Positions 1 to 10,253 of a stretch of DNA of 64,000 bases are shown here, piece after piece. Under the pieces are notes generated by a model that saw nothing but the letters and a program-made list of their open reading frames with translations, was not told the origin of the DNA and did not search any database. A program made the position numbers and the translations under genes. Position 1 is the stretch's first letter. The number at the start of each line of letters is the position of its first letter. Source of the stretch: Sphingomonas elodea ATCC 31461 (lineage in GTDB: Bacteria; Pseudomonadota; Alphaproteobacteria; Sphingomonadales; Sphingomonadaceae). The DNA is taken from positions 42,171 to 106,170 of the forward strand of contig NZ_AGFU01000023.1 of assembly GCF_000226955.1 (NCBI RefSeq). Reading direction: 5' to 3'.

Positions 1-119
1 AGCTCGGCAGGGTCGATGCCCGGCTCGCCTGGGGCGACGGCATGCCGGGCAAGGACTATGACGGCGCCCGCGCGCGGAGCCGCCAGGCCGTGACCCTCTC
101 GGCGTCGATCGGCTTCTAG
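1..119 (+). CDS. C-terminal end of an outer-membrane beta-barrel protein (partial)
   Basis: An open frame enters from the left edge (codons in phase from base 3) and ends at TAG 117-119 after 38 visible residues. The last residues read AVTLSASIGF. An alternating hydrophobic strand ending in phenylalanine is the usual outer-membrane beta-barrel assembly signal, so this is probably the tail of a TonB-dependent receptor or similar porin. The stop codon overlaps the stop codon of the convergent next gene. Nothing more can be said without the upstream sequence. Confidence 0.55.
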   Translation, partial: LGRVDARLAWGDGMPGKDYDGARARSRQAVTLSASIGF

Positions 120-3100
120 CGGTCCAGGCGGACCCGGTTGTTGTGCAGCGTCACCTCCGGTGCATCGCCGGGAAGGGCGACGCGGACCTCGGTCGGGGTG
201 GTCGGGCTCGCAAGCCGCACCTGCACCGTCGCCGCGCGCGGGGTGAGGTCGGCCGGCGCCTGCAGGGCCGGCACCGTCGCGCGGCCGAGTTCGCCGGACG
301 CGCCGGAGACGATTAGCGTGCCGCCCGTCGTCGCCGCATGGCCGAGGCTGTGGACGGTAACCGTCACGCTTCGCCCGCGCACCACCACGTCGTCGCGGCC
401 GATGCCGAGATCGGGGCGCAGCTCGACCGGGTCGCCGGCCCGTTCCAGCGCGAAGGTCCAGCGGCTGGCCCCTGCCGGGAAGCGGATCGCCACGTCGCTC
501 GACCGGCCGAGATCGAGCGTCTTCACCGCACCGTCCGGACCGCGCATCGTCCAGCGGCCTGCGGTGACGTTCCAGGTCGTCATCGTGGCATCCTGCGCCA
601 TGCTGCTGGTGTTGAACGCCTCCACCGTGAAGCCGGTGGGCGTCGCGCCCGGCACCAGCAGCGCGACCTGCTCGGCGGCCTCGTCCCGGGCGAAGCGCCA
701 GCTCACCGCATTGCCCGGATAGGTCTGGTTGCGGCGGAGCGCGATGCCGCCCAGCCGTTCGCGCTGGAGCCACTGGTTCTCGCTCTCGACGCGATCGGTC
801 CACCAATGGCCTTCGGTCATCATGGTGAGCCGCGCCGTCTTTTCCTGGATCGCTGCCTCGTGCAGCGGCACCAGCCCCGCCGGATCGCCGCTGCGCGTCC
901 AGGCGGCGATCCGTGCCGCCTCGCTATCGCCCTTGGCCGCGACCATCGCCTTGGTCTCGGGCAGCACCGCGCCATTCTCGTTGATCTCGCCGATCGCGCC
1001 GGGCCTGGCCTGAAGCGGGCGGAGATACTTCGCGTCGCCGGTGAAGCGGTACGCGCTCCACGCGGTCTGAAGCGGCGTGCTCACGCCGCCACCGTCGCCG
1101 ACGCGCGTCGCATCGGTGCGCCAGTTGATCTCGTTGGGGAAGCTCCAGCGACCCTCGCCGTCCTGCTTGCCGTGCGCCAGCCAGCCATCGGCGAGCCCGG
1201 TCACCAGTCGCCGCGCGCTGGGGCTCGCGTTGAACACGCCGAGCAGGATCGGCGCGTGCATCACCGTGTAGCTGTACGGCTTCTGCCACTCGAACGCGCC
1301 TTCGCGGTACATCTTGCGCGCGCCGTACCAGTTGCTGGCGAAGTGGAGGTGCCCGGCCGGATTGGGCAGGATCACCTTGCCCAGCGCGCGCGTGGTGGCG
1401 AACAGCCGCTCGACGGTCCTGGGCTCGCCCCAGTTGAGGTAGAGGCGCGCCGCATCGGCGTTCAGCCCCTCCTCATAGGCGTGGAGTTCGTCCGTGGTGA
1501 TATAGCCGAGGCCGTCGACGATCATGCCGTTGCGATAGGCTGCATCGTCGAGCGCGCGCAGCGAAGCGTTCACCTTGTCCGGGATCACCCCCATCAGCGC
1601 GAGGCCGGGCCACTGCGCCATCAGATCGGAATCGTCGCTGATCCCGCCGCCGAAATCGCCGTACGGCACCTGGCGATTGTCGATCCACCATTCGACGAAG
1701 CGGCGGGTGAGCGCCAGGTCCTGCAGCTGCCGCGCCGCCCAGGCGGGGACGCCGGCGGGGAGGGGCGGCAGGGCCCCGGCGGGCATGTTCTCGGGCCGAT
1801 AGTCGATATCCGCCCAATAGGCCCGCATCGCCTTGTTCTCGGGATCGACGCGGAGCAGGTCGCTCGCATCGCCGCGCACCCGGCGATAGAGCGCGGCGCG
1901 CTCGGACGAAGTGTGCTCCTCGACCAGGAAGCCCCAATTGTCCTTCACCTGATTGAAGCGATCGGCGACATGCTCCGGCAGCGCCTCGGCACGCGGCTTG
2001 AAGACCAGGCGGATCTCGGCGCCGTCCAGCGCGTCTGCATCGAAGTCCGGCGCGGCGGAAGCGACCGTCAGGAACAGGCTGTCGTCGCTGAGGATCCGGT
2101 CGCGCAGGTCGAGCCACAGCGTCCGCGCCTCGCCAGGGCGGACCGATACCGACAGGTCGAGCATGTCGCGCTGCGGCCAGATCGGATCATGGACGCGGAT
2201 GTTGAGCGGGATCAGCCCCTGCGCATCGGGCGTGGCGCGCAGCGCGGGCAGGTCGATCGCGATGCCGTCCAGCCCGTCATGCAGGTTGCGCCACCCATAG
2301 TTGAACGCGCGCGCCAGCGGCTGGTCGGGCGGGGCCTGGTTGAGGTTCGAGGGAATGAGGATGTGGACGATCGGCTTGGGGCTGGCCGGACGCACGGCCG
2401 CGCCGCTATCCCCCGCCGCCCCGGCGCCGACCGCGGCGCGGACGCCCGATTTGGGCATGGCGAGGACGGTGCTGCGCTCGTCGGGGGCGAAGCGACCGGC
2501 GATATAGCGGTTGAGCCCGTCCAGCGCGGCGAGATTGGCGGCGGCCTTGGCATTGACCCGGTAGCTGAGCTTGAAGCTGCCTTCGGGCTCGGATGCGCCG
2601 TCGATTCTGTAGGCCCAGACCTCCTGGATCGGCTGCTCCTGCATCACATTGGTGAAGCGGAGCACGCCGCCCTTGTGCTCGGCCAGCGCATCGACCGAGC
2701 GGACCACGCCCTTCGTGCGATCCGCCAGCTTGGCGAACTGCGCCCCATCCGCCGACCAGGCGAGGTCACCGTACGCGGCGCCGCGGATCTCCACCCGGTT
2801 GAACGCCTCGCCGGCAGGAACGGTCAGCGTATAGGTCTTGCCGCCCTCGACATAGGTGTTCCAGTCGGGCAGCTCGAAATAATCGTCGCGGCCGGGCAGG
2901 CGCGAGCGGTTGTAGACGCCGGGCCAGGTCGTCTCGGCGATGCCGTCCACGCCCTTCCACATCCATTGCTTCTGGTCGCGCGCATCGGCGAACTCGACCT
3001 TGCGGACGCGGGTGACCTTTTCGGCGAGGACCGGCGGCGCGGCCCTGTCCCAACCATAGCGATGGAGCCAGGCGGCGCGCTCGGCAGCGGTGTCGCGCGC

Positions 3101-3847
3101 AGGGGCCGCGCCGGGCAGCCCGCGCGCGGCAAGCGCGGCGACGTCGGCCGCACCGAGCATCCGGTCGTAGACGCGGATCTCGTCCAGGTCGCTGCCGCGC
3201 ATGAAGTTGTAGCGGCTCTGCACCTGGTGCGGGCTGATCACCCGGCCGGCCATGCCGAACTGGTCGAGCCCGGAATCGAGATCGGCGACCTGGTTGCGGC
3301 GGGCAACTTCGCGTCCGTTGAGGAACAGCCGCACGCCGATGGTCTCGTCCCAGGCAAAGGCGAGGTGCTGCCATTCCTCGGGCGACGGGACCCGATCGAG
3401 CCGGAAAGAGACGCGGATGCGCGAAAGATTGGCATCGGTGACGAAGGCGTCGAAGCCGTGGCCGTTCCAGTCGATCCGCAGGAACGCCATGTCCCAGCTC
3501 GAATGGTCGGCGAAGCCGGCGCGGAAGAGCACGAAGGGCGCCTCGCCCAGCGGGGTGCGGGCGCGCCAGAAGAAGGCGAGGGTGCCGCGCTGCGCACGCA
3601 TGTTGCCGGGGGCGTTCCAGGCGACATAGCCTTCGTCCGCCCAGCGCGCCGCGCCGCCGATCGCGCCGTCGGGCGTGACGGTGACGCCCGAGCGGAAATT
3701 GGGGACCGGATCCCCGGCCGCGATATCGGCGGTCAGGCTCTTGTCGGCGGAAAGATGGAAAAGGAGGCCGTCTTCGCGGGCGGCGGGCTGGGCAAGGGCG
3801 GGCGCGGCGACGGCAAGTGCCCAGATCGAAATGCCCCAACGCCGCAT
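116..3847 (-). CDS. Large secreted LamG-domain protein, function unknown
   Basis: This 1243-residue protein has a Sec signal peptide (about residues 1-19, ending ALA-QPA). Residues about 40-240 look like a LamG/concanavalin-like jelly-roll, with phrases such as WQHLAFAWDE and LFLNGREVAR. Residues about 280-420 look like a second beta-rich, discoidin-like module. The long middle (about 620-1010) is helical and rich in Trp and Tyr, suggestive of an alpha/alpha-toroid of the kind found in polysaccharide lyases and some glycosidases. The C-terminus (about 1060-1243) is beta-rich again. I do not recognise a catalytic signature. The family context suggests carbohydrate binding or breakdown outside the cytoplasm; that is inference. 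It is transcribed alone and converges on the partial barrel gene with overlapping stops. Confidence 0.8.
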   Translation of the reverse strand: MRRWGISIWALAVAAPALAQPAAREDGLLFHLSADKSLTADIAAGDPVPNFRSGVTVTPDGAIGGAARWADEGYVAWNAPGNMRAQRGTLAFFWRARTPLGEAPFVLFRAGFADHSSWDMAFLRIDWNGHGFDAFVTDANLSRIRVSFRLDRVPSPEEWQHLAFAWDETIGVRLFLNGREVARRNQVADLDSGLDQFGMAGRVISPHQVQSRYNFMRGSDLDEIRVYDRMLGAADVAALAARGLPGAAPARDTAAERAAWLHRYGWDRAAPPVLAEKVTRVRKVEFADARDQKQWMWKGVDGIAETTWPGVYNRSRLPGRDDYFELPDWNTYVEGGKTYTLTVPAGEAFNRVEIRGAAYGDLAWSADGAQFAKLADRTKGVVRSVDALAEHKGGVLRFTNVMQEQPIQEVWAYRIDGASEPEGSFKLSYRVNAKAAANLAALDGLNRYIAGRFAPDERSTVLAMPKSGVRAAVGAGAAGDSGAAVRPASPKPIVHILIPSNLNQAPPDQPLARAFNYGWRNLHDGLDGIAIDLPALRATPDAQGLIPLNIRVHDPIWPQRDMLDLSVSVRPGEARTLWLDLRDRILSDDSLFLTVASAAPDFDADALDGAEIRLVFKPRAEALPEHVADRFNQVKDNWGFLVEEHTSSERAALYRRVRGDASDLLRVDPENKAMRAYWADIDYRPENMPAGALPPLPAGVPAWAARQLQDLALTRRFVEWWIDNRQVPYGDFGGGISDDSDLMAQWPGLALMGVIPDKVNASLRALDDAAYRNGMIVDGLGYITTDELHAYEEGLNADAARLYLNWGEPRTVERLFATTRALGKVILPNPAGHLHFASNWYGARKMYREGAFEWQKPYSYTVMHAPILLGVFNASPSARRLVTGLADGWLAHGKQDGEGRWSFPNEINWRTDATRVGDGGGVSTPLQTAWSAYRFTGDAKYLRPLQARPGAIGEINENGAVLPETKAMVAAKGDSEAARIAAWTRSGDPAGLVPLHEAAIQEKTARLTMMTEGHWWTDRVESENQWLQRERLGGIALRRNQTYPGNAVSWRFARDEAAEQVALLVPGATPTGFTVEAFNTSSMAQDATMTTWNVTAGRWTMRGPDGAVKTLDLGRSSDVAIRFPAGASRWTFALERAGDPVELRPDLGIGRDDVVVRGRSVTVTVHSLGHAATTGGTLIVSGASGELGRATVPALQAPADLTPRAATVQVRLASPTTPTEVRVALPGDAPEVTLHNNRVRLDR

Positions 3848-3965
3848 ATGGTCCCTCCCAACCCGTTGTTTTGCCGGGCCGTCCGCGCTGCATGGTCGCG
3901 AACATCCCCGTTGCTGACACCGGTAGCAACTCGGGAGGCGGATGCCAATGGGGCGGCAGCGATCC

Positions 3966-4169
3966 TTAGCGGCGGCTGCCGAGCAGTGCGAGCTCGGCCA
4001 CGCGCAGGCTGAGCTGGTCCGGTCCGTCCGTCGCCCCCCAGGCGAAGGCAGGACGGTCGCTCCCCAGGTCGGCGCGCACCCGCTCGGCGACGCGCGCGAG
4101 CTCGCCCGGCGTGGGCGGCCGCCCCTCGGCGATGCAGGCGATCACCTCCGGTGCGATCGTGCTTGGCAT
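3966..4169 (-). CDS. Small hypothetical protein (67 aa)
   Basis: This is a 67-residue soluble protein starting MPSTIAPEVIACIAEG and ending LALLGSRR. I chose the ATG at 4169 because a purine-rich GGGAAGG lies about ten bases upstream. The ATG at 4178 lies inside that ribosome-binding stretch, and longer upstream starts have no ribosome-binding site. It is mostly helical with no membrane segment or recognised motif. It is divergent from the ABC transporter pair that follows. A gene of this size could be spurious, but codon use and the ribosome-binding site favour a real gene. Confidence 0.5.
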   Translation of the reverse strand: MPSTIAPEVIACIAEGRPPTPGELARVAERVRADLGSDRPAFAWGATDGPDQLSLRVAELALLGSRR

Positions 4170-4284
4170 GGCGAACATCCTTCCCCTCCCGGCATTCTGG
4201 CGGAAGCTGGGGACGAACGAACGCCGAAAAAGGTCCATAACGGCGCGCTTGCGACGAAGCGCGCCGTCGCTAGGATCAGTGCCG

Positions 4285-5015
<731 letters not shown>

Positions 5016-5019
<4 letters not shown>

Positions 5020-6461
5020 TCGGCTGGGCGATGCGGCGGCTGCCGCCGGGCGGGCTCGCCTGGCTGACGCTCCACGAGCTGCGCGGCAATCTGCGCGCGG
5101 CCGGCGGGGGCCGGACACGATGGATCGTAGGCGGGCTGGTGCTGCTCGGCTATACCGGTCTCGGCATCTTCTTCAGCACGATGCTTGCCGATACCCCCAT
5201 CCGGGGCGGGCCGATCGCCTGGCTGGCGGTGCTGACCGCGAGCCTGCTGCTGTTCACCTTCATGATCACCCAGTCGCTGCTCGCCGCGCAGCGCACGCTG
5301 TACGAGGCGGGCGATCTCGACCTGCTCTTTTCCGCCCCGCTCGATCCGCGCACGGTGGTCTCGGCCAAATTGCTCGGCATCGCCGGCGGGGTGATGCTCA
5401 CCTTCTCGCTGTTCCTGCTGCCGATCCTGGTGCCGGTGGCGGCATTCGGCCATCCCGGCCTGCTCGGCGCGGTGGCGCTGCTGGTGGCGCTGGCGCTCAC
5501 CGCGGCCTGTATCGGCCTGGGGGTGACGCTGGCGCTGGCCCGCACCGCCGGTCCGCGCGCGGCGCGTACGGTAGGGCAGATCCTCGCGGCACTGGCGGGC
5601 GCCAGCTTCTTCCTGGTCACCCAGATCTTCAACCAGGAGCACGAGAATCGCCAGTCCGGGCTGTCACTGCTGTTCGAGACGATGCGCACGCGCGGCTATG
5701 GCAACGGGGCGATCGGCAGCCTGCCTGGGCGAGCCGCCTTTGGCGAGCCGCTGGCGATCCTGCTGCTGTTCGGCGGCGCGGCGCTGCTGTTCGCGCTCAC
5801 CGGCTGGGCGATGCGCCATCTGTTCCTCCAGAGCTACCGCGCCGGGGGCACGCGCCCGGCATCGAAGCGCGCTGCCAAGGGCGGGATCGCCCGGCACTTC
5901 CAGCAGGGGCTGTTCGCGACGATCTTCGCCAAGGAGCTGCGGCTGCTGCTGCGCGATCCGGCACTGGTCTTCCAGATGCTGCTGCGGATCGTCTATCTCG
6001 CCCCGATCCTGCTGGTCGCGTTTCGCGACGGGCGCGCGCTGCCGCTGGCGCCGACGCTGGCCTTCACCAGCGTGGTGATCGCCGGGCAGCTGGTGTCGAG
6101 CCTCGCCTGGCTTGCCGCCTCGGCCGAGGACGCGCCGGACCTGCTGAAGGTCGCGCCCGTCGCCAAGGACGATCTCGATTTCGCCAAGCTGCTCGCGGCG
6201 ATGGCGCTGGCCGCGCCGCTCGGCCTGCTCCTGCCGATCGCGATCGCCTTCCAGACGATCCTCGGCGCCCTGGTGGCGCTGGTCTTCACCGCCGGGGCGG
6301 GGGCCGCGGTCGGCTATCTCGAAGTCGCCCACGCCCAGCCGGCGCCCCGCTCGACTTTCCAGCGGCGCCAGAGGGGCGGGGGCATCGTCCGCAACCTGTT
6401 CGAATTCCTTATCGCGCTGATCCTTGGGCTCGTCGCCGGGGTGCTCGTCTATCTCGTCTGA
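5016..6461 (+). CDS. ABC exporter permease
   Basis: This 481-residue integral membrane protein starts at the ATG that overlaps the stop of the ATP-binding gene. It has several hydrophobic stretches: WIVGGLVLLGYTGLGIFF near the N-terminus, a long pair around residues 125-175, a group in the middle, and LIALILGLVAGVLVYLV at the very end. A cytoplasmic linker around residues 285-310 is rich in Arg and Lys. This fits an ABC-2-like permease partnering the preceding ATPase. Substrate and direction cannot be read from the sequence; export is the family rule. Confidence 0.85.
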
Positions 6462-6495
6462 CCCCCGCGACGGGTGAGTGCTCGGCGATGAAATA

Positions 6496-6512
6496 ATGCA
6501 ATCGATTGTTGC
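6496..6512. promoter_or_regulatory. LacI-type operator upstream of the sugar transporter
   Basis: The palindrome CAATCGATTG (6499-6508) sits in ATGCAATCGATTGTTG, about 70 bases before the MFS transporter. The same core with the same flanks occurs twice between the divergent lacI-type regulator and TonB receptor genes at 10152-10161 and 10175-10184. Even palindromes centred on CG are typical LacI-family operators. I infer that the regulator encoded at 9080-10102 represses this promoter. Confidence 0.75.
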
Positions 6513-6578
6513 CCTCTGACGCAATTGCCCGCATAAGAGGCATAAGAGAGCAGAATCTGCCGGCGGAGAGGTGCGACG

Positions 6579-7895
6579 ATGAACATGGGAAGCGGCAAGC
6601 CGCATCTGCCCTTATGGCGCATCCTGGAGATGAACCTCGGGTTCCTTGGCCTGCAGTTCAGCTTCGGTCTGCAACAGGGCAACATGGCGCCGATCTATTC
6701 CTATCTCGGCGCGTCCGAGGCTTCGATCCCGCTGCTCCAGCTGGCCGGGCCGATGACCGGGCTGCTCGTCCAGCCGATCATCGGCGCGATGAGCGACCGG
6801 ACCGAGAGCCGCTGGGGCCGGCGCACGCCCTATTTCCTCATCGGCGCGGTGATGTGCGCGCTGGGCCTGTTCTTCATGCCGCTCAGCAGCTCGATCCTGA
6901 TGGCGGTATCGCTGATGTGGCTGCTCGATGCGGGCAACAACATCACGATGGAGCCGTACCGCGCCTATGTGTCGGACCGGCTCGACAGCCGCCAGCATGG
7001 GCTCGGCTTCCTCACCCAGAGCGCGTTCACGGGTCTGGCGCAGATGCTCGCCTTCCTCACGCCCTCGCTGCTCGTCTGGGCCGGCATGAATCGCGACTGG
7101 GTGGATGCGCACAACATCCCCTATACCGCGCGCGTCGCCTTCATGGTGGGCGCGGCGCTGTCGCTGGGGACGATCCTGTGGTCGGTGCTGCGGGTGCCGG
7201 AGCTGCCGCTGACCGATGCCGAGCGCGCGCATATCCGCGCCCAGCCCAAGTCGGCGCTCGCCACGCTGCGGGAAATCTGGAGCGCGATCCGCGCCATGCC
7301 GCTGGCCATGCGCAAGCTCGCGCTGATGAGCCTGTTCCAGTGGTACGCGATGGCGGCCTACTGGTATTATGTGATCTACGCGATCGGCCGCTCGGTCTAC
7401 GGCACCGTCGATCCTGCCTCGGACGGCTTCCGCGCCGCCGTGCTCACCAATGGCGAGATCGCCGCCTTCTACAACGCCGTCGCCTTCGTCGCCGCCTTCG
7501 CCATGGTGCCGATCGCCCGCCGCCTGGGCGCGGCGAGCCTCCACGCGCTCTGCCTGGTGCTGGCCGGCATCGGCATGCTCTGGCTGCCGCATGTCGAGGA
7601 CAAGGCGATGCTGTTCGTCCCCGCGATCGGCGTGGGGCTCGGCTGGGCGAGCATCATGGGAAATCCCTATGTGATCCTCGCGGGCTCGATCCCGCCCGAG
7701 CGCACCGGCGTGTACATGGGCATCTTCAACATGATGATCGTGATCCCGATGCTGCTGCTCTCGGTCACGCTGCCTTTCTATTACGGGCCGCTGATGGGCA
7801 GCGATCCGCGCCATGTGCTCACCTTGTGCGGCGTGCTGATGTTCTGCGCCGCGGCGGCGGTGTTCACCGCCCGCGAACGCACGCCGGCCGCATGA
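6579..7895 (+). CDS. MFS sugar transporter, SuxC-like (sucrose)
   Basis: This 438-residue inner-membrane protein has about twelve hydrophobic segments and the GPH/MFS-type loop [14 protein letters not shown] after the second segment. The family includes proton-coupled sucrose and disaccharide importers of the SuxC/SUT type. The start at 6579 has a GGAGAGG ribosome-binding site. The gene overlaps or nearly abuts the GH68 gene and lies between operator copies shared with a LacI regulator and a TonB receptor. This matches the sux layout known from Xanthomonas (outer-membrane receptor, inner-membrane transporter, LacI regulator, sucrose enzyme). Sucrose or a fructoside is therefore the likely substrate. 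Confidence 0.85.
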   Translation: MNMGSGKPHLPLWRILEMNLGFLGLQFSFGLQQGNMAPIYSYLGASEASIPLLQLAGPMTGLLVQPIIGAMSDRTESRWGRRTPYFLIGAVMCALGLFFMPLSSSILMAVSLMWLLDAGNNITMEPYRAYVSDRLDSRQHGLGFLTQSAFTGLAQMLAFLTPSLLVWAGMNRDWVDAHNIPYTARVAFMVGAALSLGTILWSVLRVPELPLTDAERAHIRAQPKSALATLREIWSAIRAMPLAMRKLALMSLFQWYAMAAYWYYVIYAIGRSVYGTVDPASDGFRAAVLTNGEIAAFYNAVAFVAAFAMVPIARRLGAASLHALCLVLAGIGMLWLPHVEDKAMLFVPAIGVGLGWASIMGNPYVILAGSIPPERTGVYMGIFNMMIVIPMLLLSVTLPFYYGPLMGSDPRHVLTLCGVLMFCAAAAVFTARERTPAA

Positions 7896-7927
7896 GCCGT
7901 CCTTCCCTTCCATCCGAGAGGTTTTCC

Positions 7928-9070
7928 GTGACGTCTGACGCCCCCGCCGCGACCTGCGCTTCCTGGACCCGCGAGGCCGTCGCCGGAATCGCGACCCAGC
8001 CGGGCGCCGCCCTGCCGGTGCTGGCACCGGACCGGACGCCGGTGATCCCGGACATGGACGTGTGGGACATGTGGCAGATCGCCGATGCCGCCGGCGCGAC
8101 CGTGATCCGCGGCGGCCGCAGCTGGTGGTTCTTCCTCGCCGCGCCGCAGTTCGCCGATCCCGAGGCGCGGCATGACGTCGCCCGTATCTGGCTGACCAGC
8201 CACGGCGCCGATGGCTGGCGCGCGCACGGCCCTGCCTTCCCCGAGGGCTTCACGCCGGGATCGCGCGAATGGTCCGGCTCCGCCGTGCTCGGCGCGGACG
8301 GGGAGACGCTGACCCAGTATTTCACCGCCGCCGGCCGGCGCGGACAGCCGACCACCTTCGAGCAGCGGCTGTTCGTCACCACCGGCCGTTTCCTGCTCGA
8401 CGGGGACGATGCCCGGCTCGAGGGGTGGAGCTCGCCCGAGGAGTTCGTCGCGGCCGACGGCGCCTGCTATGCGGTCGCCGACGAGGCGATCGCGCCCGCG
8501 CACGGCATCAAGGGCTTTCGCGATCCGGGCTATTTCCGCGATCCGGCGGACGGGCGCGAGCATATCCTGTTCACCGCCAATGCCGGCTGGAACCAGGGTC
8601 CCGTGAACGGTGTGATCGGCATCGCCACCCGGGTGGGCGGGCGCTGGCAGCTCGGCACTCCGCTGCTCGATGCAAGCGGCGTGAACAGCGAGCTGGAGCG
8701 GCCCCATATCGTGGTGCAGGGCGGCCGCTATTATCTGTTCTGGTCTACCCAGGCCCGGCGCTTTGCGGCGGGCATCACGGCGCCCACCGGCCTTTACGGG
8801 ATGGTGGCGGAAACGCTCGCCGGCCCGTGGCGACCGCTCAACGGCACCGGCTTCGTCGCCGGCAACCCGCCCGCCGAGCCGGCCCAGGCCTATTGCTGGT
8901 GGGTGACCGGCGAGGGCGAGGTGCTGAGCTTCGTCGACTATGCCGGGCTGGGCGCGGCGGGCGCGGGTGCGATCGCCGATGCGGAAGGCCGCCGGCGCCA
9001 GTTCGGCGGCGTGCCGGCACCATTCTTCGCGCTGCGCTTCGACGGCGACCGGGTGACGATCGCCGCCTGA
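7928..9070 (+). CDS. GH68 family fructosyltransferase/beta-fructosidase
   Basis: This 380-residue protein carries the GH68 pattern. VWDMW holds the nucleophile Asp (D47 with this start), FRDPGYF holds the RDP motif (D199), and ELERPH holds the acid/base Glu (E255 or E257). GH68 enzymes split sucrose and transfer or release fructose (levansucrase, inulosucrase, invertase). I chose GTG 7928 because GAGAGG lies six bases upstream. An in-frame ATG at 7892 overlaps the transporter stop as ATGA and would add 12 residues; it cannot be excluded. No signal peptide is evident with either start, so an intracellular or non-classically exported invertase fits an importer-coupled pathway. Confidence 0.85.
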   Translation: MTSDAPAATCASWTREAVAGIATQPGAALPVLAPDRTPVIPDMDVWDMWQIADAAGATVIRGGRSWWFFLAAPQFADPEARHDVARIWLTSHGADGWRAHGPAFPEGFTPGSREWSGSAVLGADGETLTQYFTAAGRRGQPTTFEQRLFVTTGRFLLDGDDARLEGWSSPEEFVAADGACYAVADEAIAPAHGIKGFRDPGYFRDPADGREHILFTANAGWNQGPVNGVIGIATRVGGRWQLGTPLLDASGVNSELERPHIVVQGGRYYLFWSTQARRFAAGITAPTGLYGMVAETLAGPWRPLNGTGFVAGNPPAEPAQAYCWWVTGEGEVLSFVDYAGLGAAGAGAIADAEGRRRQFGGVPAPFFALRFDGDRVTIAA

Positions 9071-9087
9071 TGCGTTCGCTCAGGCGG
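9063..9087. terminator. Hairpin containing both convergent stop codons
   Basis: CCGCCTGA (9063-9070) and TCAGGCGG (9080-9087) form a perfect 8-bp stem with a 9-base loop. The TGA of the GH68 gene is in one arm and the TGA of the minus-strand regulator is in the other. It has no T-run, so it is a plausible but not classical bidirectional terminator. Confidence 0.45.
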
Positions 9088-10102
9088 AATCGCGGATGAC
9101 GAGCTCCGGCGGCATCACCATGGAGGGCGCATCCCGGCCGCCGATGCGGGCGAACAGCGCATCGACCATCGCGCGGGCGCCCGTCGCAATGTCCTGCTTC
9201 ACCGTGGTCAGCCGCGGCACCGTCTGGAGCGCCAGCGGCAGATCGTCATAGCCCACCACCGGCACGTCGCCCGGTACGCTCATGCCCTGGTCGGCGAGCA
9301 CGCGCAGCGTGGTCATCGCCAGCACGTCCGAGCCGGCGACGATGCCGTCGATCCGGTCGATATGGCGGGCCATGTGCGCGGCGATCTCCTGTTCCATCAT
9401 GTCCGAGGCGAGATGCGCGTCGAGCTGGAGCGGCGCGGGCAGGCCGGCCGCTTCCACCGCCGCCCGGACGCCGGCATAGCGGGCGTGGATTTCGGGCGCG
9501 CGCAATTCGCCCAGAAACGCGATGCGCCGCACGCCGCGGGCGATCAGATGCTCGGCCGCGAGCTTCCCCCCGGCGATATTCTCGGTGCCGATGGCGCAAT
9601 GGACCTGGCCCGGCAGCACGCTGCCCCAGGCGACGAGCGGGCGATAGCGCCGGGCGACCCGCTCGATCGCCTCCATCTGGTCGGACTGGCCGATCAGCAG
9701 CACGCCGTCGAGCATGCCGGAATCGACGATCCGCTCCAGCCAGTCGGCAGCATCGGGGATGACGCGCGAGAGCATCAGGTCATAGCCGTTCTCGGTCAGC
9801 GCATCGGCGAGATGGCCAAGCAGCGTCATGAAGAACGGGTCCGAGAGATGCTGCCGCCGCTCGTGCCCGAGCGGCACGACCACGCCGATCACGCCGGTCC
9901 GCTGTGTCCGCAGCCGGCTCGCCATCTGGTTGGGACGAAAGCCGTGCTCCGCGGCGAGCGCCTGGATGCGGCGACGCGTTTCGGGGTTCACCAGCGACTT
10001 GTCGGCGAGCGCGCGGGAGACGGTGCCGGCGGAGACGCCGGCCAGCCGTGCGAGATCGGCGAGCGTGCGGACAGGGCGATCGAAAGGCTGGGCGTCGGTC
10101 AC
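9080..10102 (-). CDS. LacI-family transcriptional regulator (SuxR-like)
   Basis: This 340-residue repressor has an N-terminal LacI helix-turn-helix (LADLARLAGVSAGTVSRALA, then the hinge region HGFRPNQMASRLRT). A periplasmic-binding-protein-like effector domain follows, with YDDLPLALQTVP and LTTVKQDI near the end. I chose GTG 10102 because it gives the usual family length; the open frame extends further but runs through the operator region. It is divergent from the TonB receptor gene, with two CAATCGATTG palindromes in between and a third before the transporter. It most likely represses the whole sucrose/fructan locus and itself, with sucrose or fructose as inducer (inference). Confidence 0.9.
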   Translation of the reverse strand: MTDAQPFDRPVRTLADLARLAGVSAGTVSRALADKSLVNPETRRRIQALAAEHGFRPNQMASRLRTQRTGVIGVVVPLGHERRQHLSDPFFMTLLGHLADALTENGYDLMLSRVIPDAADWLERIVDSGMLDGVLLIGQSDQMEAIERVARRYRPLVAWGSVLPGQVHCAIGTENIAGGKLAAEHLIARGVRRIAFLGELRAPEIHARYAGVRAAVEAAGLPAPLQLDAHLASDMMEQEIAAHMARHIDRIDGIVAGSDVLAMTTLRVLADQGMSVPGDVPVVGYDDLPLALQTVPRLTTVKQDIATGARAMVDALFARIGGRDAPSMVMPPELVIRDSA

Positions 10103-10148
10103 ACTCCCGCTTCTGACCCGTACAAACCCGGAGGGCAAGCGGATGCGG

Positions 10149-10188
10149 ATGCAATCGATTGTGATTTCTTGTTGCAATCGATTGTCGT
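10149..10188. promoter_or_regulatory. Two LacI-type operators between regulator and TonB receptor
   Basis: CAATCGATTG occurs at 10152-10161 and again at 10175-10184, spaced 23 bases centre to centre (about two helical turns). Both are preceded by TG and followed by TG/TC as in the 6499 copy. The pair sits in the divergent promoter region and would place repressor on both promoters. Confidence 0.8.
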
Positions 10189-10253
10189 GTGATATATCCC
10201 GAAGAATGAAGGCGCCCCCGTGAGAGGGGCCGCCACCAATCCGGGAGAGGTTC

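Noticed and set aside
338-4012. A 1224-codon open frame on the plus strand opposite the LamG protein
   Set aside because: It is a GC-rich mirror frame of the real gene: its translation is rich in Arg, Gly and His without domains, and there is no ribosome-binding site.
5120-6496. A 458-codon plus-strand frame inside the ABC permease gene
   Set aside because: It is an Arg/Ala-rich alternative frame; the permease frame gives clear membrane segments and is coupled to the ATPase gene.
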